Positions 6,490-10,000 of a DNA stretch of 10,000 bases are shown here, one piece after another. The stretch is from assembly GCA_020216745.1 (NCBI GenBank), contig JAIWNQ010000189.1, forward strand, positions 1 to 10,000. Reading direction: 5' to 3'. Both the position numbers and the translations under genes were made by a program. Below the pieces are notes generated by a model, which did no database searches, was not told the origin of the DNA, and saw only the letters and a program-made list of their open reading frames with translations. Numbering within the stretch: the first letter of the stretch is position 1; every line of letters begins with the position of its first letter. The stretch is from Candidatus Hydrogenedens sp. Lineage in GTDB: Bacteria; Hydrogenedentota; Hydrogenedentia; Hydrogenedentales; Hydrogenedentaceae.

Positions 6490-7815
6490 ATGCCAAAGGA
6501 ATTTAGATTGCCCTCATTAGGGGAAAATGTTGCAGAAGCAACTATCGGCAAGATTTTAGTGAAAGTTGGAGATACCATCCGTAAAGGGCAAACAGTCCTA
6601 GAAATCGAAACGGATAAAGCGGTAGCAGAAATACCTTCGTCGCTGGATGGTAAAATATTAGAAATTCATGTAAAGGAGGGGCAAAAAGTAAAGCCTGGCA
6701 TCTTGATTTTCACTATAGATGAACAAACAGGGGTAGGCACAGCACCTCCTGAACCTGTAGCCACACCCATAGTAGAAAAAACACCCCCTCTTCAGAAGGA
6801 AACACCCATCCCTCCTGTTGTTGAGAAACCTACACCACTACGACCTACTTCAATTTCTGTAGGAACAGGTCAAAAACCAAAATCAGATATTCCCATTCTG
6901 GCTCCTCCATCGGTTCGCAGATTGGCACGCGAATTAGGAATTTCACTGGAAGATGTCCCTGCATCTGACCCATCAGGGAAAATCTCTGCAGAAGATGTTA
7001 TGGCATATCATAAAAGGAAGACAGAAGGTATACATGTGGTAGAATCGGAAATAAAACACGATATACCTGCATCCGAAATTGTAGAGGAAGTAGAGGGGTC
7101 GTCTTCCAGAGATTCATGGGGACCTATCGTAATTGAGTCGATGAGCACCATTCGCAAAAAAACTGCAGAACAAATGATGCGTAGTTGGTCCGCCCCACAA
7201 GTAACCCACTTTGATAAAGCTAACATAACGCAGTTAGAAGAACTTCGTGAGGCTTGGTCAAAGAAAATTCAATCCACAGGTGGCAGATTGAGTATGCTTA
7301 TTTTTACATTAAAAGTTGTTGCAGAAGCACTGAAAAAATTCCCAAAGTTCAATGCCAGTATTGACCTCGAAAAAGAACAGATTATCTATAAAAAATATTA
7401 TCATATTGGTGTTGCGGTAGATACAGAATATGGGCTTCTGGTTCCTGTCATCCGAGATGTGAATAAAAAATCAATTAAAAAACTTTCCATTGAACTACCA
7501 CAATTAGCGGAGAAAGCCCGACAACGGAAATTGGCTTTAGAAGAATTACAGGGGGCTACATTTACCATAAGCAATTTAGGTGGTTTAGGTGGTATTGGTT
7601 TCACACCGATTGTAAATGCACCACAGGTGGCTATTTTAGGCATGTCCCGTTCCAGTATGGAACCTATATACCAAAATGGGACATTTGTCCCCCAACTCAT
7701 GCTACCTTTAAGTTTGTCATATGACCATCGTGTTATTGATGGTGCGGAATCCGCTCGCTTCGTTCGATGGATTTGTAATGCTCTTGAAAATCCATGGAAT
7801 ATGTTTTTTGAATAA
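6490..7815 (+). CDS. aceF: Pyruvate dehydrogenase E2, dihydrolipoyl acetyltransferase (single lipoyl domain)
   Basis: This is the core subunit that accepts the acetyl group on lipoamide and passes it to CoA. It has 441 residues in the usual order. The lipoyl domain is at about 2-77, with the lipoylated K43 in IETDKAVAEIPS. A Pro/Thr/Val/Lys-rich flexible linker follows (about 82-133). The peripheral subunit-binding domain is at about 136-172 (APPSVRRLARELGISLEDVPASDPSGKIS). After a second, acidic/charged linker comes the catalytic domain (about 212-441), with QVTHFDKANITQLEELR as in AceF proteins and the active site YDHRVIDGA, H413 and D417. E. coli AceF has three lipoyl domains; this one has one, common in other bacteria. 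AAGGA (6478-6482) is 7 nt before the ATG. It is second in the operon, 26 bp before lpd. The AceF-like catalytic domain and aceE next door favour pyruvate over 2-oxoglutarate. Confidence 0.96.
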   Translation: MPKEFRLPSLGENVAEATIGKILVKVGDTIRKGQTVLEIETDKAVAEIPSSLDGKILEIHVKEGQKVKPGILIFTIDEQTGVGTAPPEPVATPIVEKTPPLQKETPIPPVVEKPTPLRPTSISVGTGQKPKSDIPILAPPSVRRLARELGISLEDVPASDPSGKISAEDVMAYHKRKTEGIHVVESEIKHDIPASEIVEEVEGSSSRDSWGPIVIESMSTIRKKTAEQMMRSWSAPQVTHFDKANITQLEELREAWSKKIQSTGGRLSMLIFTLKVVAEALKKFPKFNASIDLEKEQIIYKKYYHIGVAVDTEYGLLVPVIRDVNKKSIKKLSIELPQLAEKARQRKLALEELQGATFTISNLGGLGGIGFTPIVNAPQVAILGMSRSSMEPIYQNGTFVPQLMLPLSLSYDHRVIDGAESARFVRWICNALENPWNMFFE

Positions 7816-7841
7816 TAGAACATTGAAACAAAGGAGGTCTT

Positions 7842-9269
7842 ATGCCAGAAGTAATCCAAACACAGGTTGCAGTTATTGGTGCAGGTCCTGGAGGTTATGG
7901 ATGTGCCTTTATGTGTGCTGACTTAGGACTGCAAACAGTTCTTATTGATGTAGAAAAAAATCCAGGTGGAACCTGTCTCTATCGGGGTTGTATCCCGACA
8001 AAAGCATTACTTCACATATCCCATGTGATTTCCAATGCATTAGAGGCGGAAAAATTCGGTGTTCACTTCCAAAAACCAAAATTAGATATTGATAAAATAC
8101 GAAAAAACGTGCAGGGTGTCGTTGAACACTTAACAGGTGGTTTAGGGCAATTAACAAAGTTGCGGAATATTAATTATATTCAGGGACGAGCCAGTTTTCT
8201 GGATTCAAATACATTAGAAGTCTTTTTAATGGATGGGCGTGAATTACGCATCAATGCTGAATATACTGTCATTTCTGCTGGGTCAAGACCTGCATTATTC
8301 GGACAGCCTATTGATTCACCAGATATTATGAATTCCAATACCGCTATTAACATAGAGGAGATACCAGAACGCTTGTTAGTTATCGGTGGAGGATATATCG
8401 GGCTGGAATTAGGTACTGTCTATGCTACTTTAGGCTCTGAAGTAACCCTTGTGGAGGTTACCGATGGGCTTCTGCCTGGTGTAGACCGTGATTTGGTACG
8501 TCCGTTAGAACAACATTTAGAAAAAGTTTTACATCAAATCCACTTAAAAACACTGGTCAAACAATTAAAACCGCAAAAGAAAGGTATCTCTGTTGAACTG
8601 GAAGGATCGGATATTAAAAAACCACAGCAGATTTTTGATAAGGTCCTTGTATCTGTAGGGAGGAAACCCAACAGTAGTGGTTTGGGCTTAAAAAATACGA
8701 ATGTGTCTGTGGACGAGAAAGGTTTTATCCGTGTGGATGAACAAAGACGAACAACGGACCCATATATCTTTGCTATTGGCGATGTTGCAGGCGGACCTAT
8801 GTTAGCCCATAAAGCAACACATGAAGGACGAACCGTCGCTGAGATTATCTCTGGCAAGAATGTTGCCTTTGAACCACAAGCCATCCCTGCAGTCGTTTTC
8901 ACAGACCCTGAAATTGCATGGTGCGGGCTTACCGAAGAACAAGCCCGCTCAAAAAATATACCCGTTCAAGTATCAAGATTTCCGTGGTCTGCCTCAGGTA
9001 GGGCTATGACTATGTTCCGTGGAGAGGGATTGACAAAACTCATAACCCATGCAGAAACGCAACAGATTCTTGGGTGTGGTATCGTTGGAGCCAATGCAGG
9101 TGAACTCATCGGCGAAGCCACATTGGCAATAGAGATGGGAGCGACACTCGAAGACCTCGATCTAACAATACACCCACATCCGACACTCAGCGAAACTATC
9201 ATGGAATCTGCTGGTGCATTACTCGGAAAAAGTACCCATATCTACCGCAAAACCTCACGAAAAGAATAA
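7842..9269 (+). CDS. lpdA: Dihydrolipoyl dehydrogenase (E3)
   Basis: This flavoprotein reoxidises the dihydrolipoyl group of E2 and reduces NAD+. It has 475 residues, normal for the family, with no N-terminal lipoyl domain. The FAD motif GAGPGGYG is at 13-20, the redox disulfide C45/C50 in GGTCLYRGCIPTKALL, the NAD motif GGGYIGLE at 182-189 with an acidic E204 after the second strand favouring NAD over NADP, the second FAD motif DPYIFAIGDV at 306-315, and the C-terminal dimer motif HPHPTLSE with H446 and E451. All catalytic residues are present. The LYRGCIPTKAL variant differs from the common LNVGCIPSKAL. AAGGAGG (7831-7837) lies only 4 nt before the ATG, a short but strong site. It is last in the operon and may also serve other lipoamide complexes. 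Confidence 0.96.
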   Translation: MPEVIQTQVAVIGAGPGGYGCAFMCADLGLQTVLIDVEKNPGGTCLYRGCIPTKALLHISHVISNALEAEKFGVHFQKPKLDIDKIRKNVQGVVEHLTGGLGQLTKLRNINYIQGRASFLDSNTLEVFLMDGRELRINAEYTVISAGSRPALFGQPIDSPDIMNSNTAINIEEIPERLLVIGGGYIGLELGTVYATLGSEVTLVEVTDGLLPGVDRDLVRPLEQHLEKVLHQIHLKTLVKQLKPQKKGISVELEGSDIKKPQQIFDKVLVSVGRKPNSSGLGLKNTNVSVDEKGFIRVDEQRRTTDPYIFAIGDVAGGPMLAHKATHEGRTVAEIISGKNVAFEPQAIPAVVFTDPEIAWCGLTEEQARSKNIPVQVSRFPWSASGRAMTMFRGEGLTKLITHAETQQILGCGIVGANAGELIGEATLAIEMGATLEDLDLTIHPHPTLSETIMESAGALLGKSTHIYRKTSRKE

Positions 9270-9278
9270 ACAGCAAAG

Positions 9279-9294
9279 GCGATTCACAAATCGC
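9279..9294 (+). terminator. Possible weak terminator hairpin after lpdA
   Basis: GCGATT (9279-9284) and AATCGC (9289-9294) form a 6-bp stem with a CACA loop, 9 bp after the lpdA stop. The following TCTTATTAC is T-rich but not a clean T run, so efficiency as a rho-independent terminator is uncertain. The stem overlaps the left arm of another inverted repeat (9281-9289 with 9324-9332). Confidence 0.35.
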
Positions 9295-9332
9295 TCTTAT
9301 TACTCACATTCATTGATAAATCCTTGTGAATC
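9281..9332. repeat. 9-bp inverted repeat GATTCACAA / TTGTGAATC
   Basis: GATTCACAA at 9281-9289 is the exact reverse complement of TTGTGAATC at 9324-9332, with 34 nt between. It competes with the short hairpin at 9279-9294, so the RNA 3' end of the PDH operon could fold two ways. No known family is recognised. Confidence 0.45.
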
Positions 9333-9350
9333 AGTGCCATAGGAAATTCT

Positions 9351-9368
9351 TACCATGAAAAGATGGTA
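9351..9368. repeat. Small inverted repeat TACCAT / ATGGTA
   Basis: TACCAT (9351-9356) and ATGGTA (9363-9368) pair as a 6-bp stem with a GAAAAG loop. It is short and not GC-rich, and no T run follows. It could be a minor RNA structure or chance. Confidence 0.25.
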
Positions 9369-9602
9369 CCCGCATAGTTCTTAATAGAATGAAACAGATG
9401 TGCTGATATGGATGTTGATGCAATCGTTTTTAGTCTTACATGACATGTATGAATATAAACATAAATTCTGACAACATTAGAATAAAAATTCATCTATAAA
9501 CTATGTACGGAAAACAAGTATTGAACTTTGTATATTCATATGAGACAACTGTTTAAATTATGTATTTTTAAGTGATTTATTTTATTTAGAGGCTTTAAAA
9601 TA

Positions 9603-10000
9603 TTATTTATTCTCTTGCCATAATGTATATGGATATTTACATAGGTAAGAATTAAGGTATCGTGCATCATGGCTTACCTCTTTACCTAACCATGGGGGAA
9701 TGGCTATTTCGTCTCCTTCATCTTTCAATTCTATCTCTGCAATAATCAACCCACTATTTGCCCCCCAAAATTCATCTATTTCCCAACGTTGTCCTTCATA
9801 GACCACAATGTGTCTTGTTTTCTCGATAATATATCCTGTAATAAAGTTTTTTATCATTTCTTCAGCATCTTTATACGGAATCACATACTCGAATTCATCT
9901 CTTGTTGTGGCTACAATCGCTTTTTTTAGGTTCAATGTGCATTTCTCTGGTTCAATACGAATGCGAACCGCAAGAGGTGGGTCTGTATAAATATATGCTT
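9603..10000 (-). CDS. CYTH-domain protein, C-terminal part (5' end outside window)
   Basis: The minus-strand frame is open from the window edge at 10000 to the stop at 9603; 131 residues are visible. The sequence (AYIYTDPPLAVRIRIEP..., DEFEYVIPYKDAEEMI, EKTRHIVVYEGQRWEIDEFWG, LIIAEIELKDEGDEIAIPPWLGKEV and DARYLNSYL) carries the conserved strands of the CYTH triphosphate tunnel fold: RVRI-type basic strand, the E-F-E pair, the KTRH basic strand, the WEIDEF strand and the AEIEL acidic strand, all of which bind triphosphate and metal. The family includes inorganic triphosphatase-like proteins and class IV adenylate cyclases. A TTG at 9935 can be read as a start but is internal. The N-terminal ExExK motif lies beyond the window, so activity cannot be settled. 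It ends facing lpdA. Confidence 0.85.
   Translation of the reverse strand, partial: AYIYTDPPLAVRIRIEPEKCTLNLKKAIVATTRDEFEYVIPYKDAEEMIKNFITGYIIEKTRHIVVYEGQRWEIDEFWGANSGLIIAEIELKDEGDEIAIPPWLGKEVSHDARYLNSYLCKYPYTLWQENK

Larger units (their letters stand above)
9270..9602. other. Intergenic region between lpdA and CYTH gene, no gene found
   Basis: This 333-bp stretch separates the + strand PDH operon from the - strand CYTH gene; the two genes converge. No frame gives a convincing protein; short ATG-led frames lack a ribosome-binding site and end within about 12 codons. It is AT-rich in its second half. It contains several short inverted repeats (see the separate hairpin entries and findings) and no tRNA-like cloverleaf. 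Convergent genes make terminators the likeliest content; no strong GC-rich hairpin with a T run is present on either strand. Confidence 0.6.

Noticed and set aside
6780..6870. Pro/Thr-rich repeats in aceF as a DNA repeat
   Set aside because: It is the flexible linker after the lipoyl domain, normal for E2 proteins, and shows no exact nucleotide repeat.
7401..7859. 152-codon minus-strand open frame opposite the aceF 3' end, and other long frames opposite the PDH genes
   Set aside because: They lie fully antisense to well-supported conserved genes, have no ribosome-binding site noted and no family resemblance.
9408..9443. Short ATG-led frame in the lpdA-CYTH gap
   Set aside because: It codes for about 11 residues, has no ribosome-binding site and no recognisable content.
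9603..9935. Complete 110-residue protein starting at a TTG at 9935
   Set aside because: The frame stays open to the window edge and the upstream residues (TDPPLAVRIRIEP) belong to the CYTH fold, so the gene is truncated by the window and this start is internal.

Overview
The window is AT-rich (roughly 40% G+C by eye) bacterial chromosome with compact, Shine-Dalgarno-led genes and no sign of insertion sequences, phage genes, CRISPR arrays, tRNA or rRNA. The lineage cannot be fixed from this sequence. A complete pyruvate dehydrogenase operon with a homodimeric (AceE-type) E1 sits beside a DUF134 / NifX-like cluster of a kind common in anaerobes, which suggests an uncultivated, probably anaerobic or facultative bacterium.

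Layout. Positions 1-2423 (+ strand): the 3' end of a Gfo/Idh/MocA-type oxidoreductase, then 3-dehydroquinate synthase (aroB), then a seven-repeat TPR protein. Positions 2449-3569 (- strand): a three-gene operon encoding a DUF134 (UPF0251) helix-turn-helix regulator, an 86-residue Gly/Cys-containing protein I do not recognise, and a NifX/NafY-like protein with a large His-rich insertion. A perfect 22-bp palindrome overlaps the predicted -10 of this operon, which fits autorepression. Positions 3771-9269 (+ strand): aceE-aceF-lpd, the three pyruvate dehydrogenase subunits, with gaps of 25 and 26 bp and a Shine-Dalgarno before each. Positions 9270-9602 hold no convincing gene but contain small inverted repeats. 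Positions 9603-10000 (- strand): the C-terminal part of a CYTH-domain protein whose start lies beyond the window.

Working together: AceE decarboxylates pyruvate and acetylates the single lipoyl domain of AceF. AceF passes the acetyl group to CoA, and Lpd reoxidises the lipoamide using NAD+. The divergent DUF134 operon looks like a small self-regulated metal or Fe-S handling module. It is the least explained part of the window. The pyruvate dehydrogenase genes, aroB and the CYTH gene are ordinary family members.
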